This document shows positions 1 through 6,889 of a stretch of DNA of 26,203 nucleotides, in pieces; the stretch's first letter is position 1; every line of letters begins with the position of its first letter. Origin of the DNA: an uncultured Bacilli bacterium (GTDB taxonomy: Bacteria > Bacillota_I > Bacilli_A > RF39 > UBA660). Position numbers and translations under genes: made by a program. Below the pieces are notes generated by a model. The model did not search any database. It saw only the letters and a list, made by a program, of their open reading frames with translations, and was not told the DNA's origin. The stretch spans positions 1 to 26,203 of the forward strand of contig CAKOYE010000010.1 in the NCBI GenBank assembly GCA_934130485.1, written 5' to 3'.

Positions 1-1265
1 ATAAAAATGATAAAATTTTGTCTTTTGAATATGCTAGACAATTAATTAAAAGTAAAAAAAATGTGGAATTCGGGAAAAGTTTATTAAAAAGCTTATTAAC
101 TACCCAAAGTAGAATATATGCAATGATGGAGTTAGGAAAAATAGAAAAGGAAGAAGGAAATGTAGAAAAGGCACGAGAGTATTTTGAACAATTATTAACT
201 ACTCAAAATAGAGAATATGCAATATTAGAGTTAGGAAAAATAGAAAAAAAAGACGGAAATATAAAAAAAGCACGAGAGTATTTTGAACAATTATTAACTA
301 CCCAAAGTAGAACATATGCAATATTAGAGTTAGGAAAAATGGAAAAAGAAAACGGAAATGTGAAAAAAGCACGAGAGTATTTTGAACGTTTGTTAACCTC
401 AAAAAATAGAGCATACGCAATCTTGGAATTAGGAAAGTTAGAAAGAGAACGAGGAAATATAAAAAAAGCACAAAATTATTTCGAACAATTATTAACTTCA
501 CAAAATAGAGAATATGCAATGTTAGAATTAGGAAAAATAGAAAAAGAAGAAGGAAATGTAGAAAAAGCACGAGAGTATTTTGAACAATTAGTATTAACTT
601 CAAATAGGGAATACGCTATGTTAGAATTAGGAAGATTGGAAAGAGAAACGGGAAATATAAAAAAAGCTAGTTATTTTTTCTCTAAATTAGCACAATCACC
701 TAAAAATAGAGCATACGCAATGTTAGAAATGATTTTTTTAAATATAAAATTAGAAAATTACAGTGAAGCATATAAAATTATTTGTTCTTCTTTAAATGAA
801 TTTGATAATAAAAATATAAAATATGATGCAGAAATGTTAAAAAATGTAATATTTTACTTAAAATATAAATTGGGAAAATTGAGTCAAAATGATTTGAATA
901 GTTCTAGTTATTATTGTAAACAATTATTAAATTATGATGAATTAGAAGCTATTAAACATATAAAATCTAATTTAGATGAAAAAGATTTAAAACTTAGAAA
1001 TGTATTTTTTGATCAGAATATAGATGTATTAGAGATATTTAATAATTCAAAAGAAAAGATTCTAGAAATTAATCCGTTAGGATCAAGTATTTATGATAAA
1101 TATATGGTAACTTTTGATTATCCCATTTCTAATATAAATGGAGAAGAAATTTATACAGCAAAAATTTTTACTTTAATTAATACTAAACAAATTATTAGTA
1201 TTTATCCAGCAATGAGTAATAATTTATGTAATAATATAAAATGTAAAAAAATATATAAAATTTAA
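1..1265 (+). CDS. TPR-like repeat protein, 5' end outside the window
   Basis: The reading frame is open to the left edge, so the start is probably upstream; a TTG at 18 is the first possible start inside and has no convincing ribosome binding site. Counting from that TTG, residues 28-225 hold six near-identical 33-residue units with the core YAxLELGKxEKExGNxxKAREYFEQLL, and a degenerate seventh follows to about 259. The helix-turn-helix spacing and the GN..KA..YF core look like tetratricopeptide (TPR) or Sel1-type solenoid repeats, which usually bind proteins. The remaining ~155 residues are Asn/Lys-rich and I do not recognise them. No signal peptide or membrane segment is seen. It precedes the rimP promoter with no clear terminator between. 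The repeat call is firm; the cellular role is unknown. Confidence 0.8.
   Translation, partial: KNDKILSFEYARQLIKSKKNVEFGKSLLKSLLTTQSRIYAMMELGKIEKEEGNVEKAREYFEQLLTTQNREYAILELGKIEKKDGNIKKAREYFEQLLTTQSRTYAILELGKMEKENGNVKKAREYFERLLTSKNRAYAILELGKLERERGNIKKAQNYFEQLLTSQNREYAMLELGKIEKEEGNVEKAREYFEQLVLTSNREYAMLELGRLERETGNIKKASYFFSKLAQSPKNRAYAMLEMIFLNIKLENYSEAYKIICSSLNEFDNKNIKYDAEMLKNVIFYLKYKLGKLSQNDLNSSSYYCKQLLNYDELEAIKHIKSNLDEKDLKLRNVFFDQNIDVLEIFNNSKEKILEINPLGSSIYDKYMVTFDYPISNINGEEIYTAKIFTLINTKQIISIYPAMSNNLCNNIKCKKIYKI
99..692 (+). repeat. Six tandem 99-bp coding repeats
   Basis: Six in-frame copies of a 99-bp unit lie end to end (99-197, 198-296, 297-395, 396-494, 495-593, 594-692). Units 1-5 share long identical stretches such as gcacgagagtattttgaac. 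Units 1 and 5 are almost the same at protein level, which points to recent duplication or homogenisation. A diverged seventh unit follows to about 794. Confidence 0.85.
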
Positions 1266-1282
1266 TAAAACATAAAAAAGTA

Positions 1283-1312
1283 TTGATTAAATATATATTA
1301 GTATGTTATAAT
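1283..1312 (+). promoter_or_regulatory. Promoter of the rimP-nusA-rnpM-infB operon
   Basis: TTGATT (1283-1288), an 18-base spacer, and TATAAT (1307-1312) preceded by TGt, an extended -10. The predicted transcription start is near 1319, a few bases before the leader hairpin. Confidence 0.75.
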
Positions 1313-1326
1313 TTTTCTAGTAGAAA

Positions 1327-1352
1327 GGAAGAGTGGGAATGCCCACTCTTTC
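1327..1352 (+). promoter_or_regulatory. Leader hairpin in front of rimP
   Basis: An 11-bp stem (core AAGAGTGGG with CCCACTCTT) closes on a 4-base loop. The pairing is 1327-1337 with 1342-1352, with one G-U pair. It would form at the extreme 5' end of the transcript. It is followed by a short pyrimidine-rich stretch, not a long T run, so it is a poor terminator. As I recall, similar GTGGG..CCCAC hairpins precede rimP in many Firmicutes. It may be an mRNA-stability or autoregulatory element; that role is inference. Confidence 0.6.
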
Positions 1353-1371
1353 ATTTGATATTGGAGGATAT

Positions 1372-1626
1372 ATGAAAATAGAAGAAAAAATACGTGAAAT
1401 ATTAGAAAAAGTAATAACTGATAATGGTTATATTTTATCTGATGTAGTTTATGAAAAAGAAGATGGAAATAATTTTTTAAGACTAATAATTGATAAAAAA
1501 GATATAATTACAGTAGATGATTGTGTAATTGTTAGTAATTTAGTTAATCCAATTTTGGATAGTGTTGATCCAATTGATGATAAATATATTTTGGATGTTT
1601 GTTCAAAAGAGAAAGGTTGTGAATAA
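1372..1626 (+). CDS. rimP: Truncated ribosome maturation factor RimP (N-terminal domain only)
   Basis: RimP helps mature the 30S subunit. The start is the ATG at 1372, 5 bases after GGAGG (1363-1367); an upstream GTG at 1333 lies inside the leader hairpin and is unlikely. The 84-residue product has the RimP N-terminal pattern: an initial helix, then GY.L..V.YE, LR..ID.....TVDDC...S, and D..DPI.D.YILDVCS. It stops just after the YxLEVSS-like strand. The usual PGLxRPL motif and the C-terminal SH3-like domain, about 70 residues, are absent; family members are normally about 150 residues. nusA begins 1 base after the stop, so there is no room for the missing part. Gene order rimP-nusA-rnpM supports the identity. 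Confidence 0.8.
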   Translation: MKIEEKIREILEKVITDNGYILSDVVYEKEDGNNFLRLIIDKKDIITVDDCVIVSNLVNPILDSVDPIDDKYILDVCSKEKGCE

Positions 1627-1627
1627 A

Positions 1628-2809
1628 ATGGATACAAAAGAATTTAAAAAAGCAGTAGATTTGTTATCAAAAGAAAAAGGAATTTCAGAAGATGTTATTT
1701 ATGATGCGATGGAATTAGCGCTTACATCAGCTTATAAAAAGAATTATCATTCACTATCAAACGTTCGTGTTGATATTGATAGAACAACAGGTGAAATACA
1801 TGTATATTCTTATAAAACTGTAGTTTTAGTTAATGATGATGATGAAGTAATTAGTTTACCTACAGAAGAAAAAGAGGAAAAATCTGAAAGCGTTGACAAA
1901 GTAGAAACTGAAGAATCTGAAGACGATGAAGATGAAAAAGAAATTATTTATTTTGATGATAGAATTCATTTGAAACCAGAAGAGGCAGAAAAAATTGTTC
2001 CAGGTATTAAAGTTGGTGAAACTATTGAACAAGAAGTTACTCCAAAAGATTTTGGTCGTGTAGCCGCTGCAACTGCAAAACAAGTTGTTATTCAAAAAAT
2101 TCGTGAGGCAGAAAGAAATACAATTATTAATGAGTTTAGTGATAAACAAGATGAGCTAGCAGTTGGAATAGTAGAGATGGAAGATGCTCGTAATTATTAC
2201 ATCAATTTAGGAAGAACTCAAGGAATTTTACCTAAAACAGAGGTTATTCCAGGTGAGGTTATCAAAATGGGATCAAGCCTAAAAGTATATATTACAAAAG
2301 TTGAAACAAGTGGAAAAGGTCCTTTAATTCTTTTATCAAGAAATCATTATGGATTTGTAAAGAGATTATTTGAACTTGAAATTCCAGAAATTAATGAAGG
2401 TATTATTTTAGTTTATAGTGTTGCCCGTGAAGCAGGTGTTAGAACAAAGGTAGCTGTTTATTCAGAAAACGCAAACGTTGATGCGGTTGGTTCTTGTATT
2501 GGAGAAAAAGGTTCACGTATAAATAAAATAATTGAAGAATTAAATGGTGAAAAAATTGATATAGTAGAATATAGTAATGATCCTAAAACATTTATTGAAA
2601 ATGCCTTAAGTCCTGCTAAAAATCTAAGTATTTTTGTTACAGATGAGAAAAAACGTGAAGCAATGGTTATTGTAGATCAAGATAATTTATCTCTAGTAAT
2701 TGGTAAAAAAGGTTTAAATATTCGTCTTGCTGCTCGTTTAACACATTACAAATTAGATGTTAAAACATATGATCAAGCTAAACAAGAAGGAATTAATATT
2801 GTTATTTAA
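1628..2809 (+). CDS. nusA: Transcription termination/antitermination factor NusA
   Basis: NusA binds RNA polymerase and nascent RNA and modulates pausing and termination. The ATG at 1628 (393 residues) is one base after the rimP stop. Domains in order: polymerase-binding N-terminal domain (about 1-165, with EVTPKDFGRVAAATAKQVV and REAER), S1 domain (about 176-240), KH1 (GSCIGEKGSRI, 288-298) and KH2 (VIGKKGLNIRLAAR, 357-370). There is no C-terminal extension, as in other Firmicutes. Residues about 68-107 are a Glu/Asp/Ser-rich stretch lying where Bacillus NusA has only a short linker before its DPRLEISLEEA segment, so this looks like an acidic insertion of about 40 residues. It is cotranscribed with rimP and rnpM. 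Confidence 0.96.
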   Translation: MDTKEFKKAVDLLSKEKGISEDVIYDAMELALTSAYKKNYHSLSNVRVDIDRTTGEIHVYSYKTVVLVNDDDEVISLPTEEKEEKSESVDKVETEESEDDEDEKEIIYFDDRIHLKPEEAEKIVPGIKVGETIEQEVTPKDFGRVAAATAKQVVIQKIREAERNTIINEFSDKQDELAVGIVEMEDARNYYINLGRTQGILPKTEVIPGEVIKMGSSLKVYITKVETSGKGPLILLSRNHYGFVKRLFELEIPEINEGIILVYSVAREAGVRTKVAVYSENANVDAVGSCIGEKGSRINKIIEELNGEKIDIVEYSNDPKTFIENALSPAKNLSIFVTDEKKREAMVIVDQDNLSLVIGKKGLNIRLAARLTHYKLDVKTYDQAKQEGINIVI

Positions 2810-2818
2810 GGTGATTTT

Positions 2819-3079
2819 ATGAAGCAAAAAAAAATTCCAATGCGAAGTTGTGTTGTAACTCGTGAAAAATGTGCTAAACAAGATCTTATTAGAGTTGTAA
2901 GAACTCCTAGTGGTGATATAGTAGTCGATGAAACAGGTAAAATGAATGGAAGAGGAGCTTACTTAAAAAAGGATTTAACTGTTTTTGAAAAAGCAAAAAA
3001 AACCAAAGTTTTAGATAAAATTTTAGAAGTTAATGTTCCTGATAGTGTTTATGCTGAATTAAATAATTTAATAAAATGA
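2819..3079 (+). CDS. rnpM: RNase P modulator RnpM (YlxR)
   Basis: This is an 86-residue basic protein of the YlxR family, renamed RnpM in Bacillus subtilis for its effect on RNase P. Family hallmarks are visible: PMRSCVVTREKCAKQDLIRVVR near the N terminus (spanning residues about 7-28), then D.TGKMNGRGAYL in the middle. The ATG at 2819 follows GGTGA with good spacing, 9 bases after the nusA stop. In most Firmicutes the next gene is ylxQ, an L7Ae-like protein; here infB follows directly. Confidence 0.93.
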   Translation: MKQKKIPMRSCVVTREKCAKQDLIRVVRTPSGDIVVDETGKMNGRGAYLKKDLTVFEKAKKTKVLDKILEVNVPDSVYAELNNLIK

Positions 3080-3095
3080 GAAAGAGGTGATACCT

Positions 3096-5201
3096 ATGAT
3101 GTCTGTATTTGAATATGCTGAAGATATTAAAAAGTCAGTTGATGAAGTTTTAAAGATGTGTGATTCATTAGATATTTTGGTAAATGGAGAAAGTGATCTT
3201 TTAGATGAAGATGCTATAGTTATGTTAGATGGTGCTTTTGCAAATGATAATCAAGAAGAAAAGGAAAATACTATAGTAGATGATATAGAAGAAAAAATTG
3301 AAGAAAAATTTGATATAGAACCTGAAGAAAAGACTCATAAAGTAAAGAAAAAAATTAATAACAATAAGAAAATTGGTAAGGATTTAGCTATTAAGAAAAA
3401 AGAGATGTATAAAAATAAAGAAAAATTAATGACTAATAATCCTACTACTAGCGAAAATGTTATTTTATATAATGATTCAATGACTGTTTCAAAATTAGCA
3501 AATTTACTTGATGTACCAGCAAGCGAATTAGTAAAAAAATTATTTATGTTAGGTATAATGGCTAATGTAAATAATAATATCAATTTTGAAACTGCTGAAA
3601 TTATAGTAAGTGATTATAATAAAGAATTAAAACGTGAAGAAACTACTGATGTTGCAAATTTTGAAGAGTATGAAGTAATAGATAATGAGTGTGATTTAGT
3701 AAAAAGAGCACCGGTAGTAACAATTATGGGACATGTTGATCACGGAAAAACTACTTTATTAGATACAATAAGAAAAACTAATGTAGCATTAGGAGAAGCT
3801 GGTGGAATTACTCAAGCAATTAGTGCTTATCAAGTTTTATATAATAATGAAAAAATAACATTTATTGATACTCCAGGACATGCTGCATTTACAGAAATGC
3901 GTGCAAGAGGGGCAGGAATTACTGATATAGTTATCATTATAGTTGCTGCTGATGATGGTGTAATGCCTCAAACTAAGGAAGCTATAGATCATGCTAAAGC
4001 TGCAAATGTACCTATTATCGTTGCAATTAACAAAATTGATAAACCTGGTGCAAATGTAGAAAGAGTAATGACAGAATTATCTGATTATGGACTTGTTCCT
4101 GATTCGTGGGGTGGAGATACACTATACAATCAAATTTCTGCAAAAAATAATGTAGGAATTGATTCTTTATTAGAAAATATACTTTTAATTGCTGATATGC
4201 AAGGATATAAGGCAAATCCTAAAAGATATGCACTTGGAACTGTTATCGAGTCAAGACTTGATAAACAAGTAGGACCAGTTGTAACTTTATTAGTTCAAAA
4301 TGGAACTTTAAGATTGGGTGATCCTATCGTTGTTGGATGTGCTTTTGGTAAAGTAAGAACTTTAAAAAATGATAAAAATGAAGAAATAATAGAGGCACTT
4401 CCATCAACTCCTGTTGAAATTACTGGTTTAAATGAAACACCTAGTGCTGGCGATAAATTTATGTCATTTGAAACTGAAAAACAAGCAAGAAGTGTTGGTG
4501 AAACAAGAAAAAATAATTTAAAATTATCTCAAAATCAAAAATCAACAGCAGTTACTTTAGAAGATTTATTTTCAAAAATTAAAGATGGAGCAAAAGAAAT
4601 TAATGTTATTATTAAAGCTGATGTTAATGGAAGTAGTGAAGCTGTAAAAAATGCTTTAGAAAAATTAGATGTTGAAGGAGTTAGTGTTAATGTAATTCGT
4701 AGTAGTGTTGGCGCTATTACAGAAAGTGATATAGTATTAGCACGTGCAAGTGCTGCAATTATAATTGGATTTAACGTAAGACCAAATAATAAATTAAAAG
4801 ATTATGCAAAAGAAAACAATGTAGAAATTAGATTATATAATATAATTTATAAAGTTGTTGAAGAAATGGAAGCAGCAATGAAAGGTTTATTAGATCCTGT
4901 TTTTGAAGAAAAAATTCTAGGTAATGCAGAAATTAGAAAAATATTTAAGTTTTCACGTGTTGGATCAATTGCTGGAAGTTATGTTGTAGATGGTGTTATA
5001 AAAAGTAATGCTAAAGCACGTATTATAAGAGATAGTATTGTTATATATGATGGTAATATTAATTCTTTACAAAGAGAAAAAGACGCCGTAAAAGAGGTTA
5101 AAAAAGGTCTTGAATGTGGTATTACTATAGAAAATTATAGTGATTTAAAAGAAGGAGATATTATTGAGGCTTACGAAATTGTTGCAGTTAAAAAATATTG
5201 A
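3096..5201 (+). CDS. infB: Translation initiation factor IF-2
   Basis: IF-2 is a GTPase that brings initiator tRNA to the ribosome and promotes subunit joining. I chose the ATG at 3096 (701 residues) because AGAGGTGA lies just before it; the ATG at 3099 is equally possible, and a GTG at 3087 falls inside the binding site. Layout: a charged Lys/Glu-rich N-terminal stretch to about 115, an IF2_N domain (about 120-175), and a G domain with GHVDHGKTT (212-220), DTPGH (258-262) and NKID (312-315). Domains II, III and the C-terminal fMet-tRNA-binding domain follow. The switch I region reads GGITQAISAYQV where many bacteria have TQHIGAYQ. The gene ends in TGA. Confidence 0.97.
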   Translation: MMSVFEYAEDIKKSVDEVLKMCDSLDILVNGESDLLDEDAIVMLDGAFANDNQEEKENTIVDDIEEKIEEKFDIEPEEKTHKVKKKINNNKKIGKDLAIKKKEMYKNKEKLMTNNPTTSENVILYNDSMTVSKLANLLDVPASELVKKLFMLGIMANVNNNINFETAEIIVSDYNKELKREETTDVANFEEYEVIDNECDLVKRAPVVTIMGHVDHGKTTLLDTIRKTNVALGEAGGITQAISAYQVLYNNEKITFIDTPGHAAFTEMRARGAGITDIVIIIVAADDGVMPQTKEAIDHAKAANVPIIVAINKIDKPGANVERVMTELSDYGLVPDSWGGDTLYNQISAKNNVGIDSLLENILLIADMQGYKANPKRYALGTVIESRLDKQVGPVVTLLVQNGTLRLGDPIVVGCAFGKVRTLKNDKNEEIIEALPSTPVEITGLNETPSAGDKFMSFETEKQARSVGETRKNNLKLSQNQKSTAVTLEDLFSKIKDGAKEINVIIKADVNGSSEAVKNALEKLDVEGVSVNVIRSSVGAITESDIVLARASAAIIIGFNVRPNNKLKDYAKENNVEIRLYNIIYKVVEEMEAAMKGLLDPVFEEKILGNAEIRKIFKFSRVGSIAGSYVVDGVIKSNAKARIIRDSIVIYDGNINSLQREKDAVKEVKKGLECGITIENYSDLKEGDIIEAYEIVAVKKY

Positions 5202-5246
5202 TTATAAAATTTAAATATGCTATAGTTATAATAGGAGGAATGATTT

Positions 5247-5678
5247 ATGAAAAAAATTTTGGCTTTTTCTTTAATATTCGGAGTAGTTTTGTTATCAGGT
5301 TGTTCTTGTTCGGTGAAGAAAGATGATAATAATGATGACAAAAATACTGATCAAAAATCTACAGTTATAACAGATAAAAATGTTATTGGAGAACAAAATA
5401 TTAATGGTGTTTTGTTTGAAAATACAACGTTTGAAATCAAGGATGGAGTTACAACAATTGTTACTAAAATTACTAATAATACAGGTGCAGATTTTAATTT
5501 AGATAATTATCAAATGGTAATAACAGATAAAAATGGAACTGTTCTTACAATCCTAACAAGTACAGTTGGAGAAGTTTTAACACAGGGACAAGAAAAAATT
5601 TATACAACACCATTTGAATTAGATTTATCGATTGCTGCAAATGTTGATTATAGAATAAATGTTGTGATAACTGAATAG
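5247..5678 (+). CDS. Small lipoprotein of unknown function
   Basis: The 143-residue product has a short Lys-rich start, a hydrophobic core and the lipobox LSGC (Cys19), so it is very likely a membrane-anchored lipoprotein. A low-complexity Asp/Asn/Lys linker (about 24-40) follows. The remaining ~95 residues are a single beta-rich domain with the pattern VLFENTTFEI...TTIVTKITNNTG.....D.YQMVITDKNG. This resembles immunoglobulin-like extracellular domains of the FxLYD/DUF4352 type; the assignment is inference. AGGAGG at 5233-5238 fixes the ATG. It lies 45 bases after infB with no terminator between, so it may be read from the infB operon, and it ends at a two-way terminator. Confidence 0.8.
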   Translation: MKKILAFSLIFGVVLLSGCSCSVKKDDNNDDKNTDQKSTVITDKNVIGEQNINGVLFENTTFEIKDGVTTIVTKITNNTGADFNLDNYQMVITDKNGTVLTILTSTVGEVLTQGQEKIYTTPFELDLSIAANVDYRINVVITE

Positions 5679-5683
5679 AAATT

Positions 5684-5720
5684 AAAAATGCTTTCCTAGG
5701 TTTTAGGAAAACATTTTTTT
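5684..5720. terminator. Two-way terminator between converging genes
   Basis: The arms AAAAATGCTTTCCTA and TAGGAAAACATTTTT pair with one mismatch around a short loop. A T run follows on the plus strand and an A run precedes it, so it can end both the upstream lipoprotein gene and the minus-strand gene that stops at 5720. Confidence 0.8.
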
Positions 5721-6586
5721 TAATCATATAATTCTTGTTTTAAAAGTTCAAGGTTATAATTCATTAGAGTAAAGTAATCGTCCTTGTTTTTTCTTTCTTC
5801 TTCTGTTAAATTAGAAATTGTTTTTAATTCAACTAATTCAACATTTGTTTGCTCTTTTATTTCATTAACAGTATTATTTATTTCTTTGTTTTGTGTTGTA
5901 AATATATAACTTATTTTTCCACTATTTATTAAATTGATGACATCTGCTTTTGTTTTATCTGTTAAATTGTCATTTTCTTCTAATGATATAACAGTTAAAC
6001 CATACTTGTCTTCTAAAAATTTGAACAAATCATCTGAAACGACAATTGTTTTATTTGTAGAACTTTCAACCATTAATTTTATTTTTGCATCCAAATTTGA
6101 TACTTCAATTTTTAATTCTTCATATTTTTCTTCAATATCATTTTTTAAATAATGGTTGTTTATATATTCATTAAAACCAATTTTAATATTTTGTGCTAAC
6201 ATAAGGAAGTTTGATGGATTTAACCATAATTCTTCAATATTGTTTTCATAATCCATACTTAGTGTTGTATCGATAATTTTTATTTTTTTATTATGTTCAA
6301 ACATAGGTGCTACATATTTTTTTTCATTTGCTAAACCATTAAAAATAAATAAGCTAGCATTACTATAATCTTTTATTTGTTTATCTGTTAGATCATATTT
6401 TTCAATATTAATTCCATCAGGATATATACTTTTTACATTACTATGTTCTCCATAAAGGCGATTTGTAATATATTCTATTGGGTAGCTTGTTGTATATATA
6501 TCAATATTTTCAAGGTTATCTCTTTTAAGACATCCACTCGTTAGAAGTGATGTTGTAAGTAGTAATAAAGTAATTATTTTTTTCAT
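5720..6586 (-). CDS. ZnuA/AdcA-like (cluster A-I) substrate-binding lipoprotein with altered metal site
   Basis: The 288-residue product has a lipoprotein signal ending in LTSGC (Cys19). Its fold pattern is that of metal-ion ABC-transporter binding proteins (ZnuA, AdcA, TroA, PsaA): IDIYTTSYPIEYI, then YPDGINIEKYDLT, SLFIFNG, ELWLNPSN, VSDDLFKFLEDKYGL and VELKTISNLT. The family binds Zn or Mn through three or four His/Asp/Glu residues. Here the first His (PH in GVDPHDYEPT-like motifs) is Glu62, the second (in DPHxWLDP) is Glu119, and the third (SH before the FxYLAKRYGL motif) is Asp185. The fourth, acidic position looks like Thr/Gln near 231. No His-rich loop is present. No permease or ATPase gene is adjacent. 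The start overlaps the yidD stop by 4 bases, with AAGGAGA inside yidD, so translation is coupled. Family call is good; the ligand is uncertain. Confidence 0.8.
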   Translation of the reverse strand: MKKIITLLLLTTSLLTSGCLKRDNLENIDIYTTSYPIEYITNRLYGEHSNVKSIYPDGINIEKYDLTDKQIKDYSNASLFIFNGLANEKKYVAPMFEHNKKIKIIDTTLSMDYENNIEELWLNPSNFLMLAQNIKIGFNEYINNHYLKNDIEEKYEELKIEVSNLDAKIKLMVESSTNKTIVVSDDLFKFLEDKYGLTVISLEENDNLTDKTKADVINLINSGKISYIFTTQNKEINNTVNEIKEQTNVELVELKTISNLTEEERKNKDDYFTLMNYNLELLKQELYD

Positions 6587-6804
6587 TTTTTTTTCTCCTT
6601 TTTAACAGGATCGTATCCTGCTTTAAATAATGGGTTACATTTTAAAATTCTTTTTATTGTAAGAATTGATCCTTTAATTGCTCCGTATTCCGTAATTGCG
6701 TCAATACCATAATTTGAGCAACTTGGAATATATCTGCATTTATTGTGCCAAGGACCAGGTATCATTTGATAAAGTTTTATTAGTCCAATTAATATATATT
6801 TCAT
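6583..6804 (-). CDS. yidD: Membrane protein insertion efficiency factor YidD
   Basis: This 73-residue protein has the YidD signature: CRYIPSCSNYGIDAITEYGAIKG, then RILKCNPLF..GYDPV, with three conserved cysteines. YidD is a small membrane-associated helper of YidC-dependent insertion. It usually lies between rnpA and yidC; here it is separate and is the first gene of a two-gene unit with the metal-binding-type lipoprotein. The ATG at 6804 follows GGTG at the right distance, and the TGA stop overlaps the next ATG. Confidence 0.95.
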   Translation of the reverse strand: MKYILIGLIKLYQMIPGPWHNKCRYIPSCSNYGIDAITEYGAIKGSILTIKRILKCNPLFKAGYDPVKKEKKK

Positions 6805-6819
6805 ATTAACACCATTATA

Positions 6820-6848
6820 ATTATACTAAAAAAAAAAATAAATGTAAA
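6820..6848 (-). promoter_or_regulatory. Promoter of yidD-lipoprotein unit
   Basis: On the minus strand, TTTACA (6848-6843), a 17-base spacer, then TATAAT (6825-6820). The predicted start near 6813 is immediately before the GGTG binding site. It faces away from, and overlaps the -35 zone of, the rnc promoter. Confidence 0.65.
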
Positions 6849-6862
6849 TTAAATATTATACG

Positions 6863-6871
6863 TGATATAAT
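6863..6871 (+). promoter_or_regulatory. Extended -10 promoter of rnc
   Basis: TGaTATAAT at 6863-6871 with no good -35 box. The predicted start is near 6878, just before AAGGTGAT and 12 bases before the ATG. Confidence 0.6.
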
Positions 6872-6889
6872 ATTGTTGAAGGTGATAGT

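Noticed and set aside
298..603. Long open frame on the minus strand across the TPR repeats
   Set aside because: It mirrors the repeat coding strand, has a low-complexity Leu/Phe product and no ribosome binding site.
99..692. Regular repeats as a CRISPR array
   Set aside because: The 99-bp units are contiguous coding repeats in one frame, without short palindromic repeats or unique spacers.
1333..1371. Earlier GTG start for rimP
   Set aside because: It lies in the leader hairpin without a binding site; the ATG at 1372 has GGAGG at the proper distance and fits the RimP start.
1562..1650. Programmed frameshift joining rimP to nusA or hiding the RimP C-terminal domain
   Set aside because: The overlapping frame upstream of nusA encodes no RimP-like residues and no slippery site or stem is evident.
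5227..5232. TATAAT before the lipoprotein gene at 5247 as a promoter
   Set aside because: No -35 box is in range, and a start about 7 bases downstream would fall at the end of the AGGAGG site, leaving it out of the mRNA. Read-through from infB is simpler.
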